Assembly (NCBI RefSeq): GCF_018812025.1
Contig: NC_063052.1
Coordinates: forward strand, 23,376,226 to 23,440,225
Source: Megalobrama amblycephala
Taxonomy: Eukaryota; Chordata; Actinopteri; Cypriniformes; Xenocyprididae
Direction of reading: 5' to 3'
DNA length: 64,000 nt
The notes below the pieces were generated by a model. That model had not been told where the DNA came from. It did no database searches and saw nothing but the letters and a program-made list of their open reading frames with translations. Made by a program: the position numbers and the translations under genes. Positions 63,400 through 64,000 of this stretch are shown piece after piece (the first letter of the stretch is position 1; each line of letters begins with the position of its first letter).

Positions 63400-64000
63400 A
63401 TGTCATGTACTGTGATCATTAACCGACATCAGAGAACTGTGAAGTTCATTTTAGTATTATTATTATTATTGACTTAATTTTATTATTGACCTAACTTATT
63501 AACTTAAATTCTAAGGGCTTACTTCAAGTAAATATATTAGGGAAAAGAGGTTAAGCTGACAAAAAAAGTTGGGGAATCACTGCATTGCATGTAAATATGA
63601 AATGTGTATTTGTACATTTTAATGTATTTGAAAGACAAAAGCCATCCAAAAACAGTAATACATGGTTAAATTACTCACTGAGTGATAATTCAAATAATTT
63701 TGTTTGTCAGGAGCTGATTAGATATGCAGTGGTTCAATGTTGAGAAAACACTTCTTAAAAGTGAAATGATTTCTGTAAATCCAGTGATCAAATGCTGCGG
63801 ATCTCAGTTTTCAGTGATCGGCACATAACTAGTGGCTGATCTGTGTGTGTAGTTCCACAAACTTGGAAGACCTTCTGAACGTATAAAATTTTTATAGAAA
63901 GGAAAAATGTAAAATATAACAAAGGAGTAGAATCAATGAATTATGAATAATTTATTGCCATTGTGAGAATAACATGTAATCATGTAATCAATAGATCAAT
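63400..64000. other. No gene or element recognised
   Basis: AT-rich sequence up to the window edge. Confidence 0.4.

Overview
The window is vertebrate nuclear DNA, almost certainly from a cyprinid-type teleost. The reasons are three conserved vertebrate genes with long introns packed with fish-type transposons, together with (TA)n arrays and Tc1, hAT, DIRS, L2-like and sushi-like elements. Species cannot be decided from the sequence. The three genes (VPS52, RPS18, RING1) are neighbours in the extended MHC class II region of vertebrates, so this is probably the matching fish segment.

Layout. About 1-28,770 is VPS52 on the minus strand. I placed 18 coding exons by hand; each has splice sites and a phase that fits the next. 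The last ~90 codons were not found and probably lie left of the window. Intron 10 has a U12-type 5' splice site (ATATCCTT). At 28,769-29,108 is a 340-bp head-to-head promoter shared with RPS18. RPS18 (29,109-36,382, +) is complete in six exons and encodes 152 aa. RING1 (38,944-43,168, -) is complete in six coding exons and encodes 383 aa. It converges on RPS18, whereas in human RING1 lies on the other side of VPS52.

From about 44,500 to the right edge no host gene is recognisable; the region is a nest of transposable elements. It holds the two ends of a DNA transposon lying 11 kb apart (44,538 and 55,511), an L2/CR1-like LINE with endonuclease and RT ORFs separated by one frameshift (45,489-49,440), and a very young gag-only LTR retrotransposon whose LTRs differ by one 2-bp indel (49,646-52,739). 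Further right are a related solo LTR (57,781-58,059), a decayed DIRS element (58,815-61,335) and a second, older gag-only LTR element on the minus strand (about 61,850-63,158).

The most interesting signal is in the gag-only LTR elements. The first bases after the LTR are complementary to the predicted first bases of their own transcript, as in Tf1/sushi self-priming. The second element keeps most of the pairing through a compensatory T-to-G / A-to-C change. Introns of all three genes hold many foldback and hAT-like elements, several with exact 8-bp target duplications.
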